IMG/VR virus record: IMGVR_UViG_3300027974_000137
Coordinates: 1-27,416 of that record
Source of the DNA: a virus
Length of the DNA: 27,416 nucleotides
Strand: one strand, 5' to 3'
Position numbers and translations under genes: made by a program. Numbering within the stretch: position 1 is the stretch's first letter; the number at the start of each line of letters is the position of its first letter. Below are positions 8,171-15,587 of the stretch, in pieces. The notes below the pieces were generated by a model. The model was not told the origin of the DNA. It worked only from the letters and a program-made list of their open reading frames with translations, and searched no databases.

Positions 8171-9022
8171 CTAGAGACGATTTTTGTTGTCAGAAATGTA
8201 CGGAACACGAAGACCGCGATTGTAAGTGACCTTGAGGGTCGCTTTATCTGCGAGCGATTTAAAGGCAGCTGGAAGTTTGTCTCTAAGGTAGGCCTTGTAA
8301 ACTCCCTCCAGTTCCTTTGCGATTCCCGGCCAAGCCAGTCGTGAGAGGTAAGGTCTGGGTGGATTCCACTTTGGACCATCTCGCTTCTCGCTTTTAGGGA
8401 CAGACTGCCGTTTTATTTTCTTCCCTTGAGCCTCAGACTTGGGACGTTTGTCGCCAAACCCATCGTTACCCTTGGACCACCAGCCTGATTCAAGGAAATA
8501 GCTGTAATACTCAAGGCGACTGCGTTCTGATTCATCAACAGCCCGAGGATTCACCTGAATGATTCGCGTTCCAATGGAAGGTGGCTTTCTGGCGGGATAA
8601 GGCGTAATCATCGATTTGTCGCTGAAGCCTTCTCTTTGGATCTTCTCTCGCCATGCATAATCTGCTGGCTTCTTAGAGGCAAATCGCATTTCATCACTGG
8701 CAGAATTGCTGGCTGGTCCTGGGAATTGACGTGATTCTACGCCCCTTCGCCAGTGGATTGAATCTTGTAGTGTTCCAGTCCTTCTCGCAGGGGCTTCACC
8801 TGGAAGGGATGAAGGTGGGTACTTTAGGCTCAACGACCTTTTCACCCGCTTCACAGCGTGTTCTGCGACTGCATCCAAGGCAGCGGAATTGATCTTGTGA
8901 ACATCATTGTTCGCTGAGATCCACTGCTTCGAGGCCTTTTGAGGCATGCTCTGGCTGGAACCGGACGTTACGCCGCTCTTTGCGATCTGATTAATCAGTT
9001 TCATTGCGGAGTTAATATCCAT
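8171..9022 (-). CDS. HK97 gp10-like head-tail/neck protein
   Basis: The best start is the ATG at 9022, overlapping the previous stop as TGATG with GGAG upstream, giving 283 residues. Near the middle is YPPSSLPGEAPARRTGTLQDSI, broken here by no gaps, which matches the HK97-gp10 signature of a Pro-Gly-Glu-Pro segment followed by RTG-x-L-x-x-SI. The C-terminus repeats a Trp-Pro-Gly helix and ends in basic residues. The family lies at the head-tail interface or acts in tail assembly. At 283 residues it is about twice the usual gp10 length because of a lysine-rich insertion (PKSEAQGKKIKRQSVPKSEK region). Order after the head-closure gene fits. Confidence 0.7.
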   Translation of the reverse strand: MDINSAMKLINQIAKSGVTSGSSQSMPQKASKQWISANNDVHKINSAALDAVAEHAVKRVKRSLSLKYPPSSLPGEAPARRTGTLQDSIHWRRGVESRQFPGPASNSASDEMRFASKKPADYAWREKIQREGFSDKSMITPYPARKPPSIGTRIIQVNPRAVDESERSRLEYYSYFLESGWWSKGNDGFGDKRPKSEAQGKKIKRQSVPKSEKRDGPKWNPPRPYLSRLAWPGIAKELEGVYKAYLRDKLPAAFKSLADKATLKVTYNRGLRVPYISDNKNRL

Positions 9023-9345
9023 CAGGATGTCTCCACTACGCATTCAGCGGTTGTGTGATGGCTCAAAGAATTCCAGTCATTACATCTTACCACGTTATAA
9101 ACATATGTTCCAACCTTTATCTGATTGCGTGCCGTAAGGTTACGCGAGCCTTTGAGCAGGATGTTATGCGTTGCAGCAGAACCGTCCTTGGCATCTTCAC
9201 GGTCAACACCACCGGACCTAGGCTGCACAAGGCATTTGACTGTCAGAACGGGTATCCAAGATTGATACACGCCGCCCTGAACGTCCTTAAGAGATCGCAG
9301 TTCGCTGATCACGGCTGTCTGGTTGAGGAAGTCGTCAAATGCCAT
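9022..9345 (-). CDS. Head closure / head-tail joining protein
   Basis: This protein of 107 residues begins MAFDDFLNQTAVISELRSLKD and contains GVYQSWIPVLTVKCLVQP followed by a strand-loop-strand region (ILLKGSRNLTARNQIKVGTYVYNV). That is the layout of the Phage_H_T_join / SPP1 gp16-like head-closure family, in which a small β-barrel has a segment describing a nominal value and ends in a β-strand. It overlaps the connector gene by eleven bases and the next gene by TGATG, so the three neck genes are translationally coupled. Length is typical for the family. Confidence 0.7.
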   Translation of the reverse strand: MAFDDFLNQTAVISELRSLKDVQGGVYQSWIPVLTVKCLVQPRSGGVDREDAKDGSAATHNILLKGSRNLTARNQIKVGTYVYNVVRCNDWNSLSHHTTAECVVETS

Positions 9346-10006
9346 TGACTGAATACCTCACGTAAGGCGACAGCAAGTGGGCGACTGGGTTTCGTGCTGA
9401 AAGGAATGCGTCAAAGCTGGACCGTGTGTACGAGTAATCGCCGATTCGCTCTGACTGTAAGGCATTGTCGTACTTTGCGGCGGCATACATGCTGTTGACG
9501 AGCTGGGCAATTGCGAGTTTTACAGGTTCTGGGCAAGAGCTAAAACCACCCGTGTAATCGACTGTGTAAAAATATTGCAAACTGTACGGGTTATCTTGCT
9601 TGATGAATGACTTAAATCTGTTTATATATGGATTGACGAATGTAAGCACGCCTGTAGACGGCTCCAGAACGTATTCGAGATTGATGTCCAGCTTTGTTTC
9701 GGTCAGGTTTGTTTCGCTGGAGTTATAGCTGTCCACATAGCCGCAGGAATCGCCCTTGACAGGGTCTGACTGCTGGTAGATTGCGACTCGGGAAACACTT
9801 GCAACTGGTGTTCTACGGAGGTAGATACGCTGGCTTTGATTGATAACATAACGCTCGGTGATTGTGTCGGATAGGAAAATTCGGTTGCAGAACTTCTCTA
9901 CTGATCTTGACGCAGCGTCGATATAGACCTGTACAGTAGCCGATGGAGCATCCGCTAGGGCAGGAATATATGTCAGGCATTCGTTTAGAGTCAGCAGAAT
10001 ATCCAC
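9335..10006 (-). CDS. Head-tail connector (gp6-like)
   Basis: A GTG start at 10006 has AAGGAG five bases upstream and gives 223 residues. The N-terminus MDILLTLNECLTYIP, followed by a helix ending AASRSVEKFCNR, is the classic opening of the HK97 gp6 / SPP1 gp15 adaptor family, whose members form a ring beneath the portal. A central insertion with Ser/Thr/Asn-rich strands makes the protein longer than the usual 100-190 residues. The C-terminal helix (LAIAQLVNSMYAAAKYDN) also fits. It begins the neck gene group and is separated from the upstream capsid block by a hairpin in the 70-base gap. Confidence 0.75.
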   Translation of the reverse strand: MDILLTLNECLTYIPALADAPSATVQVYIDAASRSVEKFCNRIFLSDTITERYVINQSQRIYLRRTPVASVSRVAIYQQSDPVKGDSCGYVDSYNSSETNLTETKLDINLEYVLEPSTGVLTFVNPYINRFKSFIKQDNPYSLQYFYTVDYTGGFSSCPEPVKLAIAQLVNSMYAAAKYDNALQSERIGDYSYTRSSFDAFLSARNPVAHLLSPYVRYSVNGI

Positions 10007-10034
10007 AAGGTCTCCTTAAGCTCTCGAACCCAAA

Positions 10035-10056
10035 GGGACGACCCGAAGGTCGCCCC
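10035..10056 (-). terminator. GC-rich hairpin with UUCG tetraloop after the capsid block
   Basis: On the minus-strand transcript a nine-pair stem (arms GGGGCGACC and GGTCGTCCC, with one G-U pair) closes on a C(UUCG)G loop, an exceptionally stable RNA tetraloop. It lies in the only sizeable gap between the capsid/decoration genes and the connector gene. No U-tract follows, so it is not a classic intrinsic terminator. An RNA-stability or partial attenuation element that keeps capsid mRNA abundant is more likely. Confidence 0.45.
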
Positions 10057-10076
10057 AGAGGGCCGAAAGGTGGGAA

Positions 10077-10583
10077 TCAGTTGGTTCCCTTGGTCTCGAT
10101 GGCGACATCAGGTTGCGGAACCGGAGTCAGATTGGCGTTATGCAGCAATGCAACACCGTAAGTGGCTGTCCCAGTTGTCGCTACAACACGCATGTAAGGC
10201 TTGCTTACAAAAGCGGTTACGTTTGACGTTTGGACAGCAGTGTCCTTGCCTGGGTGATTCACGCTGATCGCCAGGAACTGGTTTGTCGCAGCTGTCGTAG
10301 CAGATGCAGAGATTGCAGCACCAGGAACAGCAGGAACGGCAGTGATCGGTACGCCAAATGTGGTTGATACCTGATAACCGACCGTAAGGTCAGTCCACGT
10401 AGAACCATCGGCTGATTCCTGAACCTTGATTGCCGAGGATGCAGCTAGAGCGAAGTTGACCAGAAAGGTCACCCCACCAAAGAGTCCGTTGGCACTGTTT
10501 ACCTGAACAGACGAGCTGTTTCCCGAGGTAAACACAAGGTTCTTGACTTGAACACTACTTAAGAGCTGATTATGACGTGACAT
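10077..10583 (-). CDS. Probable capsid decoration or head protein
   Basis: The 168-residue product begins MSRHNQLLSSVQVKNLVFTSG and is Ala/Val/Thr rich and β-strand prone. It contains KVQESADGSTWTDL, a short motif common in phage β-sandwich head proteins, and CALLH-free hydrophobic strands near the end (PYMRVVATTGTATYGVALL). It directly follows the major capsid gene with an AGGAGA site before the ATG, the usual place of decoration (cement) proteins. No family is certain. Other options are a head fibre or minor capsid protein. The gene is followed by the UUCG hairpin. Confidence 0.55.
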   Translation of the reverse strand: MSRHNQLLSSVQVKNLVFTSGNSSSVQVNSANGLFGGVTFLVNFALAASSAIKVQESADGSTWTDLTVGYQVSTTFGVPITAVPAVPGAAISASATTAATNQFLAISVNHPGKDTAVQTSNVTAFVSKPYMRVVATTGTATYGVALLHNANLTPVPQPDVAIETKGTN

Positions 10584-10606
10584 ATGGTTCTCCTCTTGTG
10601 CTTATA

Positions 10607-11947
10607 TCAAGATACCTTGATGAATTTGCCGTATTGTTCTTGGATCGTGTCTGCACCCCAACGCAAACGGAAGAGGTAAACACGGCGATTGTTCACGGCT
10701 TCGATTTCATTTAAAACCCGTACGGATAAGCCCATACGAATCGGCATGAACACGCCTTGAAGCGATCCGAAGAACGCAACTGCGTTACCACTTGTACCTT
10801 GAAGAGGAGCGAACTGGCAGTAGCTGATTGGGAACCCGTCAATTGAGTCAGGAATCGGCTGGACGATGCCAGGGAAGTTCTGACCGCTCTGGAACAGGTA
10901 CTGACCGTTGGACGCTTTGAACAGGCTCACAGTCTTCGCTGTTTGCTGGTGCATGACGAAGCTGAAGTTTGGTTGGGCGTACTGTGGCAGGATGCTGAAT
11001 CGCATTGCCTTGACCGTATCGGCGTCCAGCGTCGAGCTAGAACCAGATGCAGTCACGAAGCCGAATTTACCTGCCTCGCCACCCGAACTGCTGGAAATCG
11101 AGTTCCAGATACCCCGAGGTTGGCCTACACCCGTACCGTAAGCAAGGTGCTTCTCGTAGTGGAGATCCAGCCAGGTTTGCAGTTCCTGATTGAAGTAGGA
11201 TTCCAGGTTGAATCCTGAGTCTTCCAGGAGTGTGTTGGACATCGAAATCCGGCCCATGTATTCATGAACTGGGATCGAGACTTCTCCAAAGGTTGGCTCA
11301 AGGGAAGCACTTGGTGTTCCGGCTTCGCCTGTCCACATACCCTGAATCGGGCTGGTGTAGACATCGTCGCGGAAAGTGGTACGCAGCATGACAACACGGT
11401 TGCTGTTGGTGGTGATCTGACGAACACGACCTCGCAGGGTTGTTGGGGCTGGCTTACGCTGAATGACTTCATTGAGCATATCGGGTGGCACAAAATAGCC
11501 AGCACCTTCGTCGATGCCTTCGACCAGCGTTTTAAATGTCCGAGCGTAGTTGTTTTTGAGCTTGTCTTCACCGAAGTGGAGGAAAGCCTTGAAAGCTCGG
11601 GCATATTCTGGAGTCGAGATCGACTTGTTCTGCTTCTCTGTCAAAATGCCCAGACCATCGTCTTGGACTTCGCCTGAATCCGAGATCGTTGTGAACCCGG
11701 CAGAGCGTGTTGAGCCACTGTAAGGCGTACCAATAGACTTGTTTGTCAGGTCGCGGTAAGCGTCCAGATTGACAGAGTCGAGCGAGTCGGCTTCGTCGAT
11801 TTTGGCTTTGAGGGTAGGAAGCACATCCTGAAGGATGGCTTTGTAGCGAGCTGTCTGGTCGTCGTTGCGATCTTCGTTCAACCGAAGTGCTTCAGCCTCA
11901 GCAAAGGCACTTTTGAACTCAGCACGCAATTTTGGCGATGCTGCCAT
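10607..11947 (-). CDS. Major capsid protein, HK97 fold
   Basis: The product has 446 residues. Residues 1-70 are charged helix, 71-110 are a Gly/Ser/Thr-rich link, and from about 110 the HK97-type body begins, with the signature GAGYFVPPDMLNEVIQ, then the extended loop region TFRDDVYTSPIQGMWTGEAG, ISMSNTLLEDSGFNL for the spine helix, and LAYGTGVGQPRGI. The helical N-terminus acts as a built-in scaffold (delta domain) that the protease removes, and no separate scaffold gene is present. AAGGAG seven bases before the ATG overlaps the protease stop, giving tight coupling. Length is slightly above HK97 gp5 (385). Confidence 0.92.
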   Translation of the reverse strand: MAASPKLRAEFKSAFAEAEALRLNEDRNDDQTARYKAILQDVLPTLKAKIDEADSLDSVNLDAYRDLTNKSIGTPYSGSTRSAGFTTISDSGEVQDDGLGILTEKQNKSISTPEYARAFKAFLHFGEDKLKNNYARTFKTLVEGIDEGAGYFVPPDMLNEVIQRKPAPTTLRGRVRQITTNSNRVVMLRTTFRDDVYTSPIQGMWTGEAGTPSASLEPTFGEVSIPVHEYMGRISMSNTLLEDSGFNLESYFNQELQTWLDLHYEKHLAYGTGVGQPRGIWNSISSSSGGEAGKFGFVTASGSSSTLDADTVKAMRFSILPQYAQPNFSFVMHQQTAKTVSLFKASNGQYLFQSGQNFPGIVQPIPDSIDGFPISYCQFAPLQGTSGNAVAFFGSLQGVFMPIRMGLSVRVLNEIEAVNNRRVYLFRLRWGADTIQEQYGKFIKVS

Positions 11948-11951
11948 GGGA

Positions 11952-12710
11952 TTACTCCTTGATGTAGGCGCGAAACGCTTCGAGAAGGTCGTTTAATGGG
12001 TCTTCAACTGCAACTTTTGCCTGGGCCGGAGCTTCGGCTTCTTCTTCTTCCGATTCGGATTTGATTCCGGCATCGACAAGCAGAGTTTCAAGCATTTCAT
12101 GGGCGGCTTCGATCTGGGCGCACACTTGGGCCAGGAGGTCTGCCGTTGTTTGTGAGATCTTTCGCCCAGCTTTGAAGGACGAGATGGCTGTCTGTTCGTT
12201 TGCACCGAGTGCAACTGGTGAGATTTCCAGAAGTTTGGCTCGTTTGATCAGGCGTGAACCGCTCTCGGATCGCATCAACTCTTCTTCGGATGGGCTGTAT
12301 CCAGCCTTCTTCCAGTAGTCGAGCGTTTCCTTCTTCGTCATTCGCTTGATTTGCAAGGGGATAATACCCACCGACAATTCCTTCACAACGCCTGACGTGA
12401 TGAGCTTACGATCTTCCTGAGCCTTGACCGTATCCACCAGAATCGCCTCAAGGAACAGCCCTTTGGCATCCTCAAAGAGTTCGACTGGCTTGCCGATAGG
12501 ATTCGCATGGTCGTGATTCACGCCACCGATAAACCCCTTGGACATAAACCTTTGGATATCAGCCTTGTAAGCACCTGGAGCGATAATGTCGTTATGATAA
12601 TCAAGAAAATGGAATGTCGAAGCGTATCCAGCGAACCCGCCAGAGTCGGAATTATCAACTCTCGGTGCTGGAGCCAGCTTGTAAACCAGACTTAGTTCCG
12701 GTTCAGACAC
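11952..12710 (-). CDS. Prohead protease (HK97-type, peptidase U35/S78)
   Basis: A GTG start at 12710 has GAGGA seven bases upstream and gives 252 residues. The catalytic His is in NHDHANPIG (H66), and the nucleophile Ser is in ELSVGI (S113), in line with the His-Ser layout of HK97 gp4. After the protease domain (to about 185) comes a helical, Glu-rich tail (SEEEEAEAPAQAK region) ending AFRAYIKE, which may act in assembly before being cut away. The enzyme processes the capsid delta domain and itself during prohead maturation. The capsid gene follows five bases after its stop, the usual neighbour. The portal, normally just upstream, is about 10 kb away. Confidence 0.9.
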   Translation of the reverse strand: MSEPELSLVYKLAPAPRVDNSDSGGFAGYASTFHFLDYHNDIIAPGAYKADIQRFMSKGFIGGVNHDHANPIGKPVELFEDAKGLFLEAILVDTVKAQEDRKLITSGVVKELSVGIIPLQIKRMTKKETLDYWKKAGYSPSEEELMRSESGSRLIKRAKLLEISPVALGANEQTAISSFKAGRKISQTTADLLAQVCAQIEAAHEMLETLLVDAGIKSESEEEEAEAPAQAKVAVEDPLNDLLEAFRAYIKE

Positions 12711-12778
12711 GATATTTTCCTCGCAATAGATTGATACTCACATATATATATTAACAGATAAACAATTGTTGATGCAAA
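12711..12778 (-). promoter_or_regulatory. AT-rich gap upstream of the head genes, possible promoter
   Basis: This 68-base gap is conspicuously A/T rich. It contains a perfect 10-bp palindrome AACAATTGTT (12761-12770), an ATATATATAT run, and on the minus strand TTGCAT followed 18 bases later by TAATAT, a possible though imperfect sigma-70 pair. It precedes the protease and capsid genes, where extra transcription would be useful. The palindrome could be a repressor or regulator site. No proof of function. Confidence 0.3.
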
Positions 12779-13099
12779 CTAAATCTTTTCCGGTTCTGCC
12801 GTGTAGTCTCCTGCACGAAACACGCTGACTGTCTTCAGGTATTTGTCATGGGTCTGATCGGCCAAGAGGAGCTTTAGTTGCTGCCGGAGTTCGTCCATGA
12901 CCAGGTCGTCTTCGCTGCTCAACTGCATTTGAGATGCATGTAGCCAGACACCAAGAAGCGATTGCAATCGGGAGTGATGCAGGACACAGGCTTGAAAGCC
13001 TTCGTTATCCTGAACGTCAATCTGCTCGAAATCGACCAAGAGCGAGTCAATCGAGGATTTCTTTGTGACTTCATCGTCGTCGTCTGGTTCTTGAGGCAT
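12779..13099 (-). CDS. Small acidic protein of unknown function
   Basis: The 106-residue product begins MPQEPDDDDEVTKKSS, is acidic at the N-terminus and then predicted helical (ASQMQLSSEDDLVMDELRQQLKLLLADQ). It has no transmembrane segment or recognised motif. A modest AGGGA site lies ten bases before the ATG. It lies between the papain-like peptidase gene and the head genes, before the AT-rich gap. A scaffold-like helper is possible given its helical, acidic nature, but I have no sequence evidence for that. Confidence 0.6.
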   Translation of the reverse strand: MPQEPDDDDEVTKKSSIDSLLVDFEQIDVQDNEGFQACVLHHSRLQSLLGVWLHASQMQLSSEDDLVMDELRQQLKLLLADQTHDKYLKTVSVFRAGDYTAEPEKI

Positions 13100-13184
13100 G
13101 TCTGATGGTCCCTATTGCCAGAGCGATTGTGTTGAAGATTAAGTACAGATGGAAATACAGCAGGAACAGAGTCCAGGCTACCAA
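13071..13184 (-). CDS. Candidate 37-residue hydrophobic peptide (TTG start)
   Basis: This is an uninterrupted frame from TTG at 13184, overlapping the peptidase stop (TTGGTAG), to TGA at 13071. It encodes a single membrane-length hydrophobic helix (WTLFLLYFHLYLIFNTIALAIG) followed by an Arg-rich tail (RTRRRR), a typical positive-inside layout. It fills the otherwise unexplained 79-base gap and overlaps the start of the next gene. The TTG start and the absence of a strong ribosome site make it uncertain. Confidence 0.3.
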   Translation of the reverse strand: MVAWTLFLLYFHLYLIFNTIALAIGTIRHASRTRRRR

Positions 13185-14086
13185 TTGAGTTTCGCCCAAG
13201 GGATTTCTTTACGTTGCCAGCCAGCCAGATTACTCAAGGCCCAGGAATCGCCTTCTTTAAGCATGCTTTCCGCAGTTTTCTTGCGGATCTTGAAGCTACC
13301 AGCTGGCATCCATTCGGGTTTCGGGCCTGAGATCCAGTCGTTGCCCCATGAGTTCAGGATCACTGCGGACTCGTCCGAGAGGTCAATCCCAATGATGATC
13401 ATCTGGTGCGACCATGAGCCTTTAGGGGCTGAGAATCCGTTAGCGTCTCGCTTGTAGCTGAAACCCTGATCGGAAGCGACTGTGACTGGATAGCCGGAAG
13501 TGATTGCACTGACCAGTTCATCCCACGTGTCAACCTTGGCGTAAGACTTGATGGGGTGGAGCTTTGCCGTAGGTTCGAGATCGTCGGGAACACCCTTCCT
13601 TGCATAGCCTGAACAGCAGAGTGCAGCAGAGTATTCTGTAAGATCTACGGATGCATATTTCTTACGTGGGAGGCATCCATATTTCTGTAAATACTGGGCC
13701 GCCCAGGCTCCTACCGAGCCTTCTCCAGAGAGTCGCCCACCACCGATTTCAACACGACTTCCCCAGTAGATCGTCATGCAGTCAAGGTGACCGGGATTCT
13801 CGCTTCCGTTATCCGTAACATCCTGGGCTACGAGGATCTCTGCTGCCATTCCAGCACCGTTGGCAACGCATGAGCCGCAGGAACCTTGGTTGTAGATCCA
13901 TTTATCCTTGCCCCAGACCATGTCCATGTACTTTGTCAGTATGACAGGGCCAGTCGGAGCGGAACCCATGAGGTGGGGAGCCGTTGCGGAAAAGCCTTGA
14001 ATTCCGTTTTCGGAGACGATTCGGGCGACTTCCTGGGGATCTTTATGCCAGCCGAAACCGAAGTTGAGAGCGTCGTAGGGGGTCAT
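13178..14086 (-). CDS. Papain-like cysteine peptidase (C1 family)
   Basis: The 302-residue product carries the C1A catalytic set in order: oxyanion Gln67 and nucleophile Cys73 in YNQGSCGSCVANG, His227 in GSWSHQMIIIGID, and Asn245 in LNSWGNDW. The spacing and the flanking NSWG motif match papain-type enzymes. There is no signal peptide or pro-domain, and only about 60 residues precede the active site, so it would be active and cytoplasmic, or in the virion. The ATG overlaps the previous stop as ATGA, so it is co-translated with the secreted-type protein upstream. Papain-like peptidases are rare in tailed phages. Possible roles are processing of a virion protein or attack on a host protein; a cell-wall role is less likely because bacterial wall enzymes use other Cys families (CHAP, NlpC/P60). 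Confidence 0.9.
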   Translation of the reverse strand: MTPYDALNFGFGWHKDPQEVARIVSENGIQGFSATAPHLMGSAPTGPVILTKYMDMVWGKDKWIYNQGSCGSCVANGAGMAAEILVAQDVTDNGSENPGHLDCMTIYWGSRVEIGGGRLSGEGSVGAWAAQYLQKYGCLPRKKYASVDLTEYSAALCCSGYARKGVPDDLEPTAKLHPIKSYAKVDTWDELVSAITSGYPVTVASDQGFSYKRDANGFSAPKGSWSHQMIIIGIDLSDESAVILNSWGNDWISGPKPEWMPAGSFKIRKKTAESMLKEGDSWALSNLAGWQRKEIPWAKLNW

Positions 14087-14583
14087 TTGCTCAACTCCTC
14101 ACAGGCCTTTTTGATTTCAGCTAATGCTGCCAGCAATTCTTCGCGTGTCTTGTATCCCTTGCTTGCAAGCAGATCGCCAAGACCCACGCCAGCCCAATAA
14201 GTCCGAATCCCATTGTCGTCAGCACTCTTTGCCAATAATCCGATGATCTGAGCCATGTCCAGGCCCAACGCTCCAGCCTGTGCTTCAGTGATCTGTATCG
14301 ATTTGTCGAGGGCTAATGCCCCTTGCTTGCGTTTTGCCTTGTCAGGCACAGTAATGGTCACTATGGACCAGAACTCGTTTGCAAGGCCTGTCAGGTGCGG
14401 TGGAACGGGCTTCTTCTCAGGGTCAGTTTCCTGCCCGTCATAAGCCTTGACTGTTCCAGATTGTGTCCCGACAACGTATGTCCTACCGCGATCCACAAAA
14501 ACAATGGAAACTTCCGTTACCGGAGGCACATTGAAAGAGGGGATCGAGGTCTGCCCAAGTAGCATCAGTGCGGCAAAAAGCAT
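14083..14583 (-). CDS. Probable exported protein, unknown
   Basis: I prefer the ATG at 14583 (166 residues), since the upstream GTG at 14595 lies inside the GGAGGGG ribosome site. The N-terminus MLFAALMLLGQTSIPS is a short hydrophobic export-type signal with no lipobox cysteine. The mature part has a β-type half (SIVFVDRGRTYVVG) and a charged helical end (EELLAALAEIKKACEELSK). No family is recognised. It is coupled to the papain-like peptidase by ATGA, suggesting a shared task. Confidence 0.6.
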   Translation of the reverse strand: MLFAALMLLGQTSIPSFNVPPVTEVSIVFVDRGRTYVVGTQSGTVKAYDGQETDPEKKPVPPHLTGLANEFWSIVTITVPDKAKRKQGALALDKSIQITEAQAGALGLDMAQIIGLLAKSADDNGIRTYWAGVGLGDLLASKGYKTREELLAALAEIKKACEELSK

Positions 14584-14585
14584 AG

Positions 14586-14723
14586 TCAATCCCACCCCTC
14601 CGGCTTATCCTGGTGTTCCCACTTCTCATACCAGTCGTCATCCATAGACCAGTAGAGACACAAGGACAAGCCGATAAGAATTCCTAAAATGATGTATCCG
14701 AAAGTGGCTAACACCCGTATCAC
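14586..14723 (-). CDS. Small single-pass membrane protein (45 residues)
   Basis: This GTG-started frame begins at 14723, overlapping the stop of the upstream gene as GTGA, and ends at TGA just before the next gene (TGA-CT-ATG). The product is one membrane helix (ATFGYIILGILIGLSLCLYW) followed by an acidic, Trp-rich tail (DDDWYEKWEHQDKPEGWD). It exactly fills the gap between the flanking genes, and the overlap pattern matches the rest of the operon, so I believe it is real. A lysis or membrane accessory role is possible. Confidence 0.55.
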   Translation of the reverse strand: MIRVLATFGYIILGILIGLSLCLYWSMDDDWYEKWEHQDKPEGWD

Positions 14724-14902
14724 AGGCCAGCTGTCGCTGCGGCTACTGCTTTGGAAATAGCGTCTTCACGCTGCTCCATTGCGGCTTTAACCGTTTCCTC
14801 GTTGAGGCTTACGACTTCTCCTCTGGCAAGTTGCTGGAGTAGTTCCTTGATCACTTCCACGATCAGTGGAGTCATCAGGCGTATGATGAGTTGGGTAAAC
14901 AT
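14720..14902 (-). CDS. Small amphipathic/hydrophobic protein
   Basis: The ATG at 14902 overlaps the previous stop as TAATG and gives 60 residues; an ATG three codons earlier (14911) lies too close to the GGGG site. The N-terminal half is an aliphatic helix (FTQLIIRLMTPLIVEVIKELLQQL). The second half is charged, then Ala-rich (EDAISKAVAAATAGL). It could be a peripheral membrane protein or pinholin-like. It has no recognised family. It is coupled on both sides (TAATG and GTGA). Confidence 0.55.
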   Translation of the reverse strand: MFTQLIIRLMTPLIVEVIKELLQQLARGEVVSLNEETVKAAMEQREDAISKAVAAATAGL

Positions 14903-15141
14903 TATTTGCATGCCCCGTTGGGACAGATGTAAATGTATTTCATTTGCGTTGCCGCTGGCTTGCGATTAAAAAGGAATAGCCTTGGGCGACGCCCCCCATT
15001 GCCTGGGCGAGGTGGCAGAGTGATCAGCGGCGACACAGTTTTTTCGACCGTAGTTGTTGTCGTGACCGTTTGAACTGGATTGCAGTTGCCTTTAGGGCAT
15101 TCTGGCTGTGCTGCGTACAAGAAAATGGCTTCGATAAACAT
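14902..15141 (-). CDS. Small protein with two CPxGxC motifs
   Basis: The 79-residue product starts with a short hydrophobic N-terminus (MFIEAIFLYAAQ) that could be an export signal, then CPKGNC (15-20), a Thr-rich linker, a Pro/Gly/Arg stretch, and CPNGAC (73-78) at the extreme C-terminus. The paired Cys-Pro-x-Gly-x-Cys motifs at both ends suggest a disulfide loop or metal site in an exported protein. AAAGGTGAG seven bases before the ATG is a good ribosome site. I do not recognise the family. Confidence 0.6.
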   Translation of the reverse strand: MFIEAIFLYAAQPECPKGNCNPVQTVTTTTTVEKTVSPLITLPPRPGNGGRRPRLFLFNRKPAATQMKYIYICPNGACK

Positions 15142-15227
15142 GATTGCTCACCTTTCAAGTGATTGGTATAGATGGAACCGTTTGACCAACCGGCACTTAG
15201 ATCACCTTACCCTTCTGGGGACAGAGG

Positions 15228-15563
15228 TTATTTCAGGTCGATTGTCTCTTCTTTGTCAGTCGAAGATGATTTGGATGTCTGGGAGGAGTTGGATTGCCGC
15301 TTCTCTTTGAAGCTCTTCACTAAGCCCGCACTTGCATAGATGACAGCCGCAACGCTGTACAGCAACTCTGCCCAGCTCAGATCGACATTCACCAGATTGG
15401 CCCCCACCCAGTTTGTTGTGACAGCAATTGGGCCGATCACCCATCCCACATTGGGGTTTAGGAGGTCGAGCGAGGGGTCGGGTGTTTGCATCGCTAAGAT
15501 CCGTTTGGGGTCTTGGGGTGCGGTGCGGTCGTATGCTGACACGGTGGCGACGGAAGACGACAT
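15228..15563 (-). CDS. Single-pass membrane protein, unknown
   Basis: The 111-residue product has a polar N-terminus, a weak hydrophobic stretch at 38-53 and a membrane helix at about 65-84 (AELLYSVAAVIYASAGLV), followed by a basic then Ser/Thr-rich acidic cytoplasmic-type tail (FKEKRQSNSSQ and on). AAGAGG lies nine bases before the ATG. It sits just downstream of a promoter-like sequence (15588-15617). It could belong to a lysis module, but I cannot name it. Confidence 0.55.
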   Translation of the reverse strand: MSSSVATVSAYDRTAPQDPKRILAMQTPDPSLDLLNPNVGWVIGPIAVTTNWVGANLVNVDLSWAELLYSVAAVIYASAGLVKSFKEKRQSNSSQTSKSSSTDKEETIDLK

Positions 15564-15587
15564 TTCTAGGCCTCTTCATATAAGCAT

